Positions 1-7,547 of a stretch of DNA of 64,000 nucleotides are shown here, piece after piece. The first letter of the stretch is position 1; every line of letters starts with the position of its first letter. A program made the translations under genes and the position numbers. The notes under the pieces are model-generated. The model saw only the letters and a list, made by a program, of their open reading frames with translations. It did not search any database and was not told the DNA's origin. The DNA comes from Streptomyces sp. NBC_00536 (GTDB taxonomy: Bacteria > Actinomycetota > Actinomycetes > Streptomycetales > Streptomycetaceae), in the NCBI RefSeq assembly GCF_036346295.1, contig NZ_CP107819.1, positions 1,550,001 to 1,614,000 on the forward strand. The letters run 5' to 3'.

Positions 1-205
1 TGCGGAAGGTGCCGCCGGTGAGCTTGTGGGTCTGGCCCATCAGCTCCAGGAAGGCGTCCAGGCTCTCGTACCACCCGGCCAGCGGGTGGTTGCCCGGCAC
101 CAGCCAGCGCAGGTCCTCGGCGTAGTACTCCAGGATCCGCGCGCGGTCTCCGGAGCCGAGCGCCCGGTAGGCCGACTCGACCCGCTCCCGTGTCACTTCG
201 GTCAT
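1..205 (-). CDS. SnoaL-like NTF2-fold protein (3' part off the window)
   Basis: The N-terminal 68 residues are visible and the C-terminus lies beyond the left edge. The start is ATG at 205 with a GGAAGGA-type ribosome binding site. The sequence opens with a helix followed by ARILEYYAEDLRWLVPGNHP and LAGWYESLDAFLELMGQT, the helix-then-cone layout of SnoaL/NTF2-like ketosteroid-isomerase-fold proteins. These can be cyclases, isomerases, dehydratases or ligand carriers, and the visible part does not tell which. It lies 34 bp downstream of a second NTF2-fold gene on the same strand, so the two are probably co-transcribed and may work on related substrates. Confidence 0.75.
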   Translation of the reverse strand, partial: MTEVTRERVESAYRALGSGDRARILEYYAEDLRWLVPGNHPLAGWYESLDAFLELMGQTHKLTGGTFR

Positions 206-239
206 CGCTCGTGTCCTTCCTCGGGTCCGGGCCCGGGTC

Positions 240-671
240 TCAGAGCGAGCCCGAACCGGGCATCGGGGCCAGCTCGTTGACGGTGTACGTCTTGATCAGC
301 GGGCCGGCCGCAGAGGCCACGACCGTCCAGGTCTGGTCGGCGTCGAAGCCGAGCCACTGGCTGCGGGCGCCCGGCGGGTCCCAGATCTTCGCCTGCCAGT
401 TGACGAGGACGCGCACCACCGCCCGGTCGCCCTCGATGACGGGCTCCACCTTGGTGACGGTGTGCACCTCGTCGAAGAAGCGGCCGGTGACGGCCGCGTA
501 CCAGCGGCCGAAGCCCTGGTGGCCGAGGAAGGTGTCCTCGGGGACCTTGAACTCCAGGTCCGCGGTGATGAAGGCGAGCACCTGCTCCAGCGGAAGGTGC
601 TGGTCCAGCGCCACGTACCACTTGTCGGTGAACTCGCGGATCGCTTCCTCGGTCAGCCGCTCGACGGGCAT
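240..671 (-). CDS. SnoaL-like / NTF2-fold protein
   Basis: This 143-residue protein starts at ATG 671 with a clear AGGAGGAG site 6 nt upstream. The N-terminal helix (EEAIREFTDKWYVALDQH) and the segment TFLGHQGFGRWYAAVTGRF followed by beta strands (VVRVLVNWQAKIW) fit a whole-length single-domain NTF2/SnoaL fold. No catalytic Asp/His set can be assigned with confidence. It sits between a ThDP enzyme upstream (55 bp) and a second NTF2-fold gene downstream (34 bp), all on the minus strand. A role on an intermediate made by the ThDP enzyme is an inference from position only. Confidence 0.8.
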   Translation of the reverse strand: MPVERLTEEAIREFTDKWYVALDQHLPLEQVLAFITADLEFKVPEDTFLGHQGFGRWYAAVTGRFFDEVHTVTKVEPVIEGDRAVVRVLVNWQAKIWDPPGARSQWLGFDADQTWTVVASAAGPLIKTYTVNELAPMPGSGSL

Positions 672-726
672 GCCGGTCTCCTCCTTGTCGGTCTTGCCGG
701 TGAGGGGTGTCGCATCAGATCCGGAT

Positions 727-2367
727 TCAGATCTGGATGTCGACGAGGAACGGGCCCGGGTGCTCCAGCATCCGGCCGACGGCCGCGGCCGCCTCGTCCG
801 GCTTCTCCACCCGCATCCCGCCCGCGCCCAGCGCCCGGGCCAGCCCGGCGAAGTCGATCTCGGGACGGGAGAGGTCGAAGGAACCGGGGAACCCGTGCTC
901 GGGGATGTCCCGCTCCCGCCAGTACTGGGCGATGTTGTCGTCCAGCAGCCGGTACTTGCGGTTGTTGCAGACGACGAACTTCGCCTCGATGCCGTGCCGG
1001 GCGGCGGTCCACAGCGCCTGGTAGGTGTACATCGACCCGCCGTCCCCCGCGAAACCGACCACGGTCCGGTCGGGCCGGGCCAGCTTGGCGCCGACCGCGC
1101 CCGGGAAGCCGACCCCGAGGGAACCGCCCCGGGTGAGGTGGTAGTCCCCGGGCCGCTCGGCGGGCAGGTAACGGGTGACCAGCGGGGAGGTGGTCAGCGC
1201 CTCGTCGACGACGATCAGGTCGCCGCCGGTCCGCTCGGCCAGCGTCCGCAGGAAGACGGCCATCGGCGTGCCGTCCCCCGGCCCGGTGTCGCGGGCCGCG
1301 AGGGCCCGCTCCCGCGTGCGGGCGTCCAGCCGGGCGGCGGCCGCCGCCCGCCGCTGCGGGGTCAGCAGGCGTTCCAGTACGCCCGCCAGCGCGCGCAGCG
1401 CCTGTTTCGGGTCGGCGGCGAGCCCGAGGTCCACCGGGTGGTTCTTGGCGATCTCGTAGGCGTTGAGGTCGATGTGGACGACCTTGGCGCCCGCCCGGAA
1501 GGGGCTCTCCAGCTCCGGGAAGACCTCCGGGAAGACATAGGTGCCGACGATCAGCACCCCGTCCGCCCCGGCGATCAGCTCCTTGCTGTGCGGGCCGAAC
1601 ATGTGGCCGCTCTGGCCCCGGCGCAGGGGGTGCGAGGCCGCGATGTTGACCTCCGAGGAGTCGACCTCGTACACGTCCGCGCCCAGCAGCTCGGCGACGG
1701 CCGCGAGTTCGGCCTGCGCCCCGGAGAGCGCGACCCCGTCGCCGATGAGGACGACGGGCCGCTCGGCGGCGGCGAGCAGCTGGGCCGCCCGCCCCACCGA
1801 GGCGGGCGAGGGCGCCACATCGGTCAGCGGCACGGTGGCCGGCAGGACGGGCTCGGAGTTCAGCTCGTCCAGGACGTCCATCGGCAGCGCCACGAACACC
1901 GGCCCGCGCGGCGGGGTCAGGGCGATCTTCACGGCCCGCCGGACCGTGCGCAGGACGGAGCGCGGATCGGTGACCCGGGTCGCGTACTTGGTGACCGGCC
2001 GGGCCATGGCGACCAGGTCGGCGGCCATCTGCGCGTCCATCGCGTCGTAGCGGACCCCGGCGTCACCGGCGATCACGACGAGCGGGGTGTGGCCGCGCAG
2101 GGACTGGTACAGCATGCCGATGCCGTTGCCCAGACCCACACCGGAGTGCAGCTGGAGCAGCGCCGGACCGCCGGTGGCGCGGGCATAGCCGTCGGCGATG
2201 CCCGCGGCCACCGTTTCCTGGAGGGCGAGGACGTAATGGAAATCGTCCGCCGCGTCGGCCGCATCGAGGAATCCCTGTTCCACGGTCCCGGGATTCCCGA
2301 ACATGACATTCAGGCCGTCGGCCTTGAACTGCTCGATCAGCCTTTCCCGTCCGGGAGTGGCTTCCAT
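727..2367 (-). CDS. Thiamine diphosphate-dependent enzyme, benzoylformate-decarboxylase-like
   Basis: This 546-residue protein has the three-domain ThDP decarboxylase layout. The PYR domain has the cofactor-activating Glu in ALQETVAAGIADGYARATGG (about residue 51) and a His in LQLHSGVGLGNGIG (about residue 74). A central domain follows, then a PP domain with the diphosphate/Mg motif GDGGSMYTYQALW near residue 438 and the downstream Asn pair FVVCNN. Length and motifs match benzoylformate decarboxylase and related 2-oxo-acid decarboxylases or carboligases rather than acetolactate synthase. The substrate is unknown. The start ATG 2367 has a GAGGGGG site. Downstream are two NTF2-fold genes and upstream (70 bp) a DJ-1/PfpI gene, which suggests one operon. 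Confidence 0.85.
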   Translation of the reverse strand: MEATPGRERLIEQFKADGLNVMFGNPGTVEQGFLDAADAADDFHYVLALQETVAAGIADGYARATGGPALLQLHSGVGLGNGIGMLYQSLRGHTPLVVIAGDAGVRYDAMDAQMAADLVAMARPVTKYATRVTDPRSVLRTVRRAVKIALTPPRGPVFVALPMDVLDELNSEPVLPATVPLTDVAPSPASVGRAAQLLAAAERPVVLIGDGVALSGAQAELAAVAELLGADVYEVDSSEVNIAASHPLRRGQSGHMFGPHSKELIAGADGVLIVGTYVFPEVFPELESPFRAGAKVVHIDLNAYEIAKNHPVDLGLAADPKQALRALAGVLERLLTPQRRAAAAARLDARTRERALAARDTGPGDGTPMAVFLRTLAERTGGDLIVVDEALTTSPLVTRYLPAERPGDYHLTRGGSLGVGFPGAVGAKLARPDRTVVGFAGDGGSMYTYQALWTAARHGIEAKFVVCNNRKYRLLDDNIAQYWRERDIPEHGFPGSFDLSRPEIDFAGLARALGAGGMRVEKPDEAAAAVGRMLEHPGPFLVDIQI

Positions 2368-2437
2368 GAATTCCCCCTCGATTCACACGGGTTGCCGGAC
2401 CGTCAGGTCGGACTCGGACTCGGACTTCCGGAGACGG

Positions 2438-3262
2438 CTACCATCCGTACCGGGTGAGACCGTCCTCCAGGACTTCCACGATCTTCTGACCCGTCAGATA
2501 GGAATCCGGGGTCGAACGGCCGGTCACGAAGGGGTAATCGACGATCACCGAGACCGGCTTCCCGAAGTTCCCGTGGTACGCCCCGCGCGGGCCCGTGGCA
2601 TCGCGCAGGATGTATTCCAGCGGGTACGGCGGCGGGCCCATGTTGAAGTCGGTACCGAGGAATCCGGTGCCGTCCTTGTAGTCGTACTCCTTGCAGTGGC
2701 CGGTGACGTGCTTGCCCCAGATGATGCTGCGGCGGTCGCCCCAGTCGCGGGCGAAGGCCAGGCAGGCCACGCCGTAGCACTCGGCGGCCACGACCTTGCC
2801 GGCCTTCCGGAAGGCCAGGATCAGGGCGTGGACGCGCTCGTTGTTGGCGAGGTCGGCGATGGGTCCGCTGCCGCCCACGATGAGCACGGCGTCGTAGCCG
2901 TCGATGTCGGCCTGCAGCTTGTCCAGGTCGCGGTGGTACTGCTCCAGCTTGCGCAGATAGCCCTCGTCGCTCGTGTACGGGCGCTCCGGCGCCCATGCCT
3001 CGATGTCGAGCGGCGAGTCCAGCCGGCTCGACTGCTCGAACTCGCGGCCCAGCCGGGCGTTCTCCTCGGTGGTGACCGAGCGCCCCAGCGGGGGGTCGAT
3101 GTAGTTCGCGTCGAGGCTCGGCGGAAGGGCGTGCGCGCGCTTTCCGGTCGGGGTGGCGAATACGACTTCGTAGCCCCGCTCGTCGAACTTCGATACGGGC
3201 CCTATCAGTTCCTCGGCCCAGTAACCGTGTTCGGAGACAATGACCAGAATCTTTCTGCTCAC
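2438..3262 (-). CDS. DJ-1/PfpI family protein (class I glutamine amidotransferase-like)
   Basis: I chose GTG 3262 as the start because GGAGG lies 6 nt upstream. The open frame extends further to 3331 without a ribosome binding site. The 274 residues open with a Rossmann-like strand (SRKILVIVSEHGYWAEE). They carry the nucleophile elbow as VVAAECYGVACLAFAR, with Cys followed by Tyr rather than the usual His, and end with the family's FVTGRSTPDSYLTGQKIVE. Such proteins include Hsp31-like glyoxalases/deglycases, hydratases and proteases, and the reaction cannot be assigned here. It is probably the first gene of the operon with the ThDP enzyme and two NTF2-fold proteins. The 299 bp upstream hold no gene and should contain divergent promoters. 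Confidence 0.85.
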   Translation of the reverse strand: MSRKILVIVSEHGYWAEELIGPVSKFDERGYEVVFATPTGKRAHALPPSLDANYIDPPLGRSVTTEENARLGREFEQSSRLDSPLDIEAWAPERPYTSDEGYLRKLEQYHRDLDKLQADIDGYDAVLIVGGSGPIADLANNERVHALILAFRKAGKVVAAECYGVACLAFARDWGDRRSIIWGKHVTGHCKEYDYKDGTGFLGTDFNMGPPPYPLEYILRDATGPRGAYHGNFGKPVSVIVDYPFVTGRSTPDSYLTGQKIVEVLEDGLTRYGW

Positions 3263-3561
3263 AGATTCCTCCAGGCGCCGCCTGTTGTCGTTGGCGTGAC
3301 CCACACTGCTTCCGTCCCGGGCCTGCGTCAAAGCGCCGGTGTGCGACTACGTGAGGTAGCGGCCCAGGTCATGCGGGCACCTCACGAAGTCGTGCGGGGA
3401 GTTCATGAAGTACCCGCAGGACTTCCTGACTTCGGCCGAATCCATGAACCACTTCCCGGGTCCCGTCCTATGGTCTGGACGCCGAGGCCGGAGTCGGGGC
3501 GACATCGGAGCCGAGGTCACGATCGAGGTCAGCATCAAGGTCGAGGAGAAGGACGGGGCCG

Positions 3562-3828
3562 ATGGAAAGTAGTTGCGCGCACATCGATCAGATACGTCCG
3601 GTGAAGCCCTCCGCGGAGGGCTGCGAGGAATGCCTCGCGCTGGGCGAGGGCTGGGTCCACCTGCGGATGTGCCTCGGCTGCGGCCACGTGGGGTGCTGCG
3701 ATTCCTCGAAGAACCGGCACGCCACCCGCCACTACCGGGCCTCCGGCCATCCCATCGCGGCCTCGCACGAGCCGGGCGAGTACTGGGCCTGGTGCTACGC
3801 CGACCAGCTCATGCTGGACCCGGCGTGA
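3562..3828 (+). CDS. UBP-type zinc finger protein
   Basis: This 88-residue protein is almost entirely one ZnF-UBP domain. The ligand pattern is CAHID, CEEC, CLGCGHVGCCDSS, NRHATRHYRASGHP and a C-terminal HEPGEYWAWCY, with the tryptophan characteristic of the fold. In eukaryotes this domain binds the ubiquitin C-terminus. Bacteria lack ubiquitin, so the partner here is unknown, and it may recognise a protein C-terminus. Its stop codon overlaps the next gene's GTG start (GTGA, 4 bp), so the zinc finger and the response-regulator flavoprotein are translationally coupled and probably act as one unit. Confidence 0.9.
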   Translation: MESSCAHIDQIRPVKPSAEGCEECLALGEGWVHLRMCLGCGHVGCCDSSKNRHATRHYRASGHPIAASHEPGEYWAWCYADQLMLDPA

Positions 3829-5609
3829 GCGCGGCCCCCGGGAGCCCGGCGGCCCCCGGAACCACGCCCGGCACGGCCCCCGCCGGAGCCGCGTCCGGTG
3901 GTCCCACGTCCACCGCCGCCGCGACCGCGGCGACCGCCGCCCGCGCGGAGAACCGCAAGCCGGTCATCCTGGCCGTGGACGACGACCCGCAGGTGCTGCG
4001 GGCCGTGCGCCGCGACCTGCGCAGCGCCTACGGGGACCGCTACCGGGTGCTGGGCGCGTCCTCCGCCGCCGACGCCCTGAAGATCCTCGACTCCCTCGAC
4101 GAACGCGGCCACGACCCGGCGCTGTTCCTGGTGGACCAGCGGATGCCGGACGTCACGGGCGTGGAGTTCCTGCTCGAAGCGGTCTCCCGCTTCCCGGACG
4201 CCCGGCGCGTCCTGCTGACCGCCTACGCCGAGACGGACGCGGCGATCACCGCGATCAACCGGGTCCGCCTGGACTACTACCTGCTCAAGCCGTGGGACCC
4301 GCCGCACGAGCGGCTCTTCCCCGTCCTCGACGACCTGCTGTCGGACTGGCTGGCCACCTACCGGCCCGCCTACGACGGGATCATCGTCGCGGGTCACCTG
4401 GTGTCCCCCGGCACCCACGCCGTCCGGGACTTCTTCACCCGCAACGGGCAGCCGTTCCGCTTCCTGAACGTCGAGCGTGATCCCGAGGCGCTGACCCTGC
4501 TCGCCGCGCAGCCGGGCGCCGCGCTGCCCCTCGTCCGCTTCCCGGACGGAGCGGTGCTCTCCGCGCCGTCGGACACCGAACTCGCCGGGCGCCTGGGCCT
4601 GGCCACCACCGCCTCGCGCCCGCACTACGAGTGCGTGATCGTGGGCGCGGGCCCGGCGGGCCTGGCCGCCGGGGTGTACTCCGCCTCCGAGGGCCTGACC
4701 ACGCTGATGCTGGACTCCCGGGCGCCGGGCGGCCAGGCGGGCACCTCCAGCCTGATCGAGAACTACCTGGGCTTCCCCTCGGGCCTCTCCGGCGGCGACC
4801 TGACCCGCCGGGCCACCATCCAGGCCTCCCGGTTCGGCGCCGAGATCCTGCACCCGGTCGAGGTGGTCTCGCTGACCCGCGACGATCCGGCGAAGATCCT
4901 GACCCTGGCGGACGGTACGGAGATCAGCGCGGAGACGGTGCTGCTGGCGACCGGGGTCGCGTACAACAAGCTCCAGGCTCCGGGCGCGGACCGCTTCGAG
5001 GGCGCGGGGCTGTACTACGGGGCGGCCACGACGGAGAGTTCAGCCTGCATCTCGCAGCACGTGTTCATCGTGGGCGGGGCGAACTCGGCCGGTCAGGCGG
5101 CGGTCCACTTCGCCAAGTACGCGGCGCGGGTGACGATCCTGGTCCGGGCGGCCTCGCTCGACGACAGCATGTCCCAGTACCTGATCGACGAGATCGCGCG
5201 GACCCCCAACATCGAGGTCAGGGTCCGCACCACGGTGGTCTCGCTGGACGGGGACGGGCACCTGGAGCGGATCGTCCTGCACCACGCGGACACCGGGGAG
5301 GACACCGAGGTCCCGGCCCGCTTCATGTTCACCTTCATCGGTGCCCGCCCGCACACCGGCTGGCTGGCCGGGGTGGTCGAGCGGGACGAGTACGGCTTCG
5401 TGCTGACCGGCTCGGACCTGATCTCCAACGGCGGCGAGCTGCCCGCCGAGTGGAGCCTGGAGCGGGCCCCGTACCCGCTGGAGACCAGCGTTCCCGGGGT
5501 CTTCGCGGCGGGCGACGTCCGGGCCCACTCCGTCAAGCGGGTCGCCTCGGGAGTGGGCGAGGGCGCGATGGCGGTGTCCCTGATCCACCGCTACCGCTCG
5601 ATGGGCTGA
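3825..5609 (+). CDS. Response-regulator receiver fused to a TrxB-like FAD/NAD(P)H oxidoreductase
   Basis: The GTG at 3825 overlaps the preceding stop. The open frame extends further upstream but only inside the zinc-finger gene. The product has 594 residues. After a low-complexity Ala/Pro/Gly leader (about 1-44), residues 45-165 form a receiver domain (VILAVDDDP, phospho-acceptor D104 in FLVDQRMPD, conserved lysine K155 in LLKPWD). A linker domain follows, then from about residue 268 a thioredoxin-reductase-like flavoprotein (VGAGPAGLAAGVYSASEG, GGQAGTSSLIENY, VGGANSAGQAA, VFAAGDVR). The redox CxxC of true thioredoxin reductases is missing: the aligned position reads A400-A401-T402-T403. It is therefore probably not a disulfide reductase. 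The electron acceptor is unknown. Confidence 0.9.
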   Translation: MSAAPGSPAAPGTTPGTAPAGAASGGPTSTAAATAATAARAENRKPVILAVDDDPQVLRAVRRDLRSAYGDRYRVLGASSAADALKILDSLDERGHDPALFLVDQRMPDVTGVEFLLEAVSRFPDARRVLLTAYAETDAAITAINRVRLDYYLLKPWDPPHERLFPVLDDLLSDWLATYRPAYDGIIVAGHLVSPGTHAVRDFFTRNGQPFRFLNVERDPEALTLLAAQPGAALPLVRFPDGAVLSAPSDTELAGRLGLATTASRPHYECVIVGAGPAGLAAGVYSASEGLTTLMLDSRAPGGQAGTSSLIENYLGFPSGLSGGDLTRRATIQASRFGAEILHPVEVVSLTRDDPAKILTLADGTEISAETVLLATGVAYNKLQAPGADRFEGAGLYYGAATTESSACISQHVFIVGGANSAGQAAVHFAKYAARVTILVRAASLDDSMSQYLIDEIARTPNIEVRVRTTVVSLDGDGHLERIVLHHADTGEDTEVPARFMFTFIGARPHTGWLAGVVERDEYGFVLTGSDLISNGGELPAEWSLERAPYPLETSVPGVFAAGDVRAHSVKRVASGVGEGAMAVSLIHRYRSMG

Positions 5610-5647
5610 GAGCGAAATCCGGCGGGAACGGGACCCGAACCCTTGCG

Positions 5648-5676
5648 ATCAACGAAGCACCGGATGCAACGTTGAT
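5648..5676. promoter_or_regulatory. 7-bp inverted repeat just before the 5680 gene
   Basis: ATCAACG (5648-5654) and CGTTGAT (5670-5676) form a perfect inverted repeat that ends 3 bp before the ATG of the next gene. There is no Shine-Dalgarno sequence in front of that ATG, and a TTGCGA hexamer lies about 30 bp upstream, so a leaderless transcript with an operator over its promoter is conceivable. The evidence is weak. Confidence 0.25.
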
Positions 5677-5679
5677 TAC

Positions 5680-6219
5680 ATGATTACAGCCGAACAGCGT
5701 GAACAGCTCCGCGGCTGGTTCGCGGAGCGCCTGCCCATCGACGTCTACGAAGAGCTGGTCGAGGTGGTGGTCGACCGCGAGGAGATCACCGTCGTCGGCC
5801 GCATCCCGGCCGCCGAGTCGGTACGGGGCTTCCGCGAGCGCACCCGCGAGCAGCGCATCGAGGTCGCCCGCGAGGCCGAGGAGCTCTACCAGCGCAAGGT
5901 GGCCTGGGGGGTGGAGGCCGAGGGCGAGCGGACCCTCTTCACCCACCTCGCCGTGCCCGTGATGACCCGGCTGCGCCAGTCCGAGCGCGCGGTGCTCGAC
6001 ACCCTGGTCGCGGGCGGGGTCGCCCGCAGCCGGGCCGACGCGCTCGCCTGGTGCGTGCGCCTCGTCGGGACGAACACGGACGCCTGGCTCGCCGACCTGC
6101 GGGGCTCGCTGGAGAAGGTCCAGCAGGTCCGCGCGCAGGGCCCCGACCAGGCCGGGGCCGAGAAGCCCGGCGCCGAGACCCCCGTATCCGACGACTCCAG
6201 GAAGTCCGGGTCCGAATAG
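5680..6219 (+). CDS. Conserved hypothetical protein
   Basis: I do not recognise a named family in this 179-residue protein. It is acidic and mostly helical: an N-terminal charged region (residues 1-75), then a more hydrophobic stretch THLAVPVMTRLRQSERAVLD and LVAGGVARSRADALAWCVRLV. That second stretch resembles the short helices of Streptomyces proteins that measure ribbon-helix-helix-like or small DNA-binding regions, but no DNA-binding motif is secure. The C-terminal 25 residues are disordered (Gly/Pro/Glu/Ser-rich). No ribosome binding site is seen upstream of ATG 5680. Codon use is normal for the chromosome. Confidence 0.75.
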   Translation: MITAEQREQLRGWFAERLPIDVYEELVEVVVDREEITVVGRIPAAESVRGFRERTREQRIEVAREAEELYQRKVAWGVEAEGERTLFTHLAVPVMTRLRQSERAVLDTLVAGGVARSRADALAWCVRLVGTNTDAWLADLRGSLEKVQQVRAQGPDQAGAEKPGAETPVSDDSRKSGSE

Positions 6220-6297
6220 CGGAAAAGCGCGTCCAGGGACCAATGATCGCGGAAGGGTAGCCGCGAACACCCGAACCCAGGGAGAGGCACGCACACC

Positions 6298-6618
6298 ATG
6301 ACGACGACCGTCGAATACATCCGCTACCGGATCGCATTGGACGACCAGCCGGCCTTCGAGGACGCGTACCGGCGGGCGGCCGAGGCCCTGGCCGCCTCAC
6401 CGGAGTGCGTCGACTACGAACTGGCGCACTGCGAGGAGGAGCGCGAGCGCTACATCCTGCGGATCCGCTGGACCTCGGTCGACGCCCACCTGAACGGCTT
6501 CCGCAAGGGCGAGCACTTCCCGGCGTTCTTCACCGCGATCCGCCCGTACGTGACCGCCATCGAGGAGATGCAGCACTACCTCGTCACCGATGTCGTGGGC
6601 ACGGGAAAGGCTTCCTGA
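6298..6618 (+). CDS. Antibiotic biosynthesis monooxygenase (ABM) domain protein
   Basis: This 106-residue protein is a single ABM domain of dimeric ferredoxin-like fold: strand TVEYIRYRIA, helix [18 protein letters not shown], strand DYELAHCEEERERYILRIRW, then DAHLNGFRKGEHFPAFFTAI. The family includes quinone-forming monooxygenases and haem-degrading enzymes. No IsdG-type Asn/Trp/His haem set is obvious. A GGGAGAGG site precedes ATG 6298. The truncated globin gene starts 5 bp after its stop. Co-transcription of an ABM protein with a group II truncated globin suggests a shared oxygen or haem chemistry, as an inference. Confidence 0.85.
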   Translation: MTTTVEYIRYRIALDDQPAFEDAYRRAAEALAASPECVDYELAHCEEERERYILRIRWTSVDAHLNGFRKGEHFPAFFTAIRPYVTAIEEMQHYLVTDVVGTGKAS

Positions 6619-6623
6619 AGGTC

Positions 6624-7091
6624 ATGAGCACGCCGACGATCTACGAGTGGATGGGCGGGGCCGAGGCGATGAACCGCCTCACCGACGTCTTCTACTCGTA
6701 CGCCCTGCAGGACGACATCCTCGCCCCGGTCTTCGCGGGCATGGACGCCGAGCACCCCCAGCACGTCGCGGCCTGGCTGTCCGAGGTGTTCGGCGGCCCG
6801 GCCGAGTACTCCGCCCACCACGGCGGCCACCAGCACATGGCCACCAAGCACCTCGGGCGCGCGATCACCGAGAAGCAGCGCCGCCGCTGGGTGGACCTGC
6901 TGCTCGACACGGCCGACGAGGTCGGCCTGCCGACCGACCCCGAGTTCCGGGCGGTGTTCGTCTACTACATCGAGTGGGGCACCCGGATGGCACTGATCTA
7001 CTCCGGGCCCAACCCGCCCCCGGTGGACGCGGCCAAGATCCCGGTCTGGTCCTGGGGCCAGACCCCGCCGTGGGTACCGAAGGCGGACTGA
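6624..7091 (+). CDS. glbO: Group II truncated haemoglobin
   Basis: This 155-residue globin has the trHb group II features: YEWMGGAEAMNRLTDVFY at the N-terminus, HMATKHLGRAITEKQRRRWV around the proximal side, and the C-terminal FVYYIEWGTRMA typical of the family. Its length is slightly above the usual 130 because of a C-terminal tail ending in SWGQTPPWVPKAD. ATG 6624 was chosen because the family begins just before the first helix. It likely binds O2 or acts in peroxide or NO chemistry in the cytoplasm. It is coupled to the ABM gene 5 bp upstream and followed by a strong terminator. Confidence 0.9.
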   Translation: MSTPTIYEWMGGAEAMNRLTDVFYSYALQDDILAPVFAGMDAEHPQHVAAWLSEVFGGPAEYSAHHGGHQHMATKHLGRAITEKQRRRWVDLLLDTADEVGLPTDPEFRAVFVYYIEWGTRMALIYSGPNPPPVDAAKIPVWSWGQTPPWVPKAD

Positions 7092-7104
7092 TCCCGGCAG
7101 GACC

Positions 7105-7134
7105 ACGGACCCGTGGCAGCAGCCACGGGTCCGT
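7105..7134. terminator. Bidirectional terminator between glbO and the barstar gene
   Basis: A perfect 13-bp stem (7105-7117 pairs with 7122-7134, ACGGACCCGTGGC and complement) with loop AGCA lies between two convergent genes. There is no U-tract, as is usual in Streptomyces. Confidence 0.75.
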
Positions 7135-7139
7135 AGCCG

Positions 7140-7547
7140 TCAGCCCCGGCGCGGCGGCGGCCCCGGCTTCGGCCGGGGCTTGTCGCCCGGTTCCGCCAGC
7201 AGCACGGTCAGCGCGCCCTCGGTGGAGTTCCGCCAGAAGTCCACGGCCTGCTCCAGCACGTCCCGGAAGGTCTCCCAGTCCCCCGGCCGGGCCACCGCGT
7301 AGCCGCGCCAGGAAGTGACGGCCAGCAGCCGCCCCGGCGCCTCGGGCAGCCAGGACAGGTCGATCAGACAGTCCGCCAGCGCGTCCCAGTTCCCGCCGAA
7401 GTGCTCCGGCAGCCGCAGCGCCTCCCCGCACCTGCGCATCAGCTCGTCCTTGCTGCGCACGCCGTCCAGATCGAGCCGTACGGTCGTCCAGCCGGCCTCC
7501 TCGGCGGCGGCCAGGGCGGGGGCGAGGGCGCGGGGGTCCAGGGTCAT
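7140..7547 (-). CDS. Barstar-family RNase inhibitor
   Basis: This 135-residue protein has the barstar core TVRLDLDGVRSKDELMRRCG followed by EALRLPEHFGGNWDALADCL. The FGGNWDALADCL stretch is the characteristic barstar helix with the Asp that contacts the RNase active site. Its start ATG 7547 overlaps the stop of the upstream RNase gene by 4 bp (ATGA), so inhibitor and enzyme are translated as a pair. The expected role is to neutralise the partner RNase in the cytoplasm before export. It has a basic Pro-rich C-terminal tail of about 15 residues. Confidence 0.9.
   Translation of the reverse strand: MTLDPRALAPALAAAEEAGWTTVRLDLDGVRSKDELMRRCGEALRLPEHFGGNWDALADCLIDLSWLPEAPGRLLAVTSWRGYAVARPGDWETFRDVLEQAVDFWRNSTEGALTVLLAEPGDKPRPKPGPPPRRG

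Noticed and set aside
3501..3572. Short in-frame reading GAEVTIEVSIKVEEKDGADG ending at 3572
   Set aside because: It looks protein-like, but no start codon or upstream reading frame leads into it, and it overlaps the zinc-finger start.
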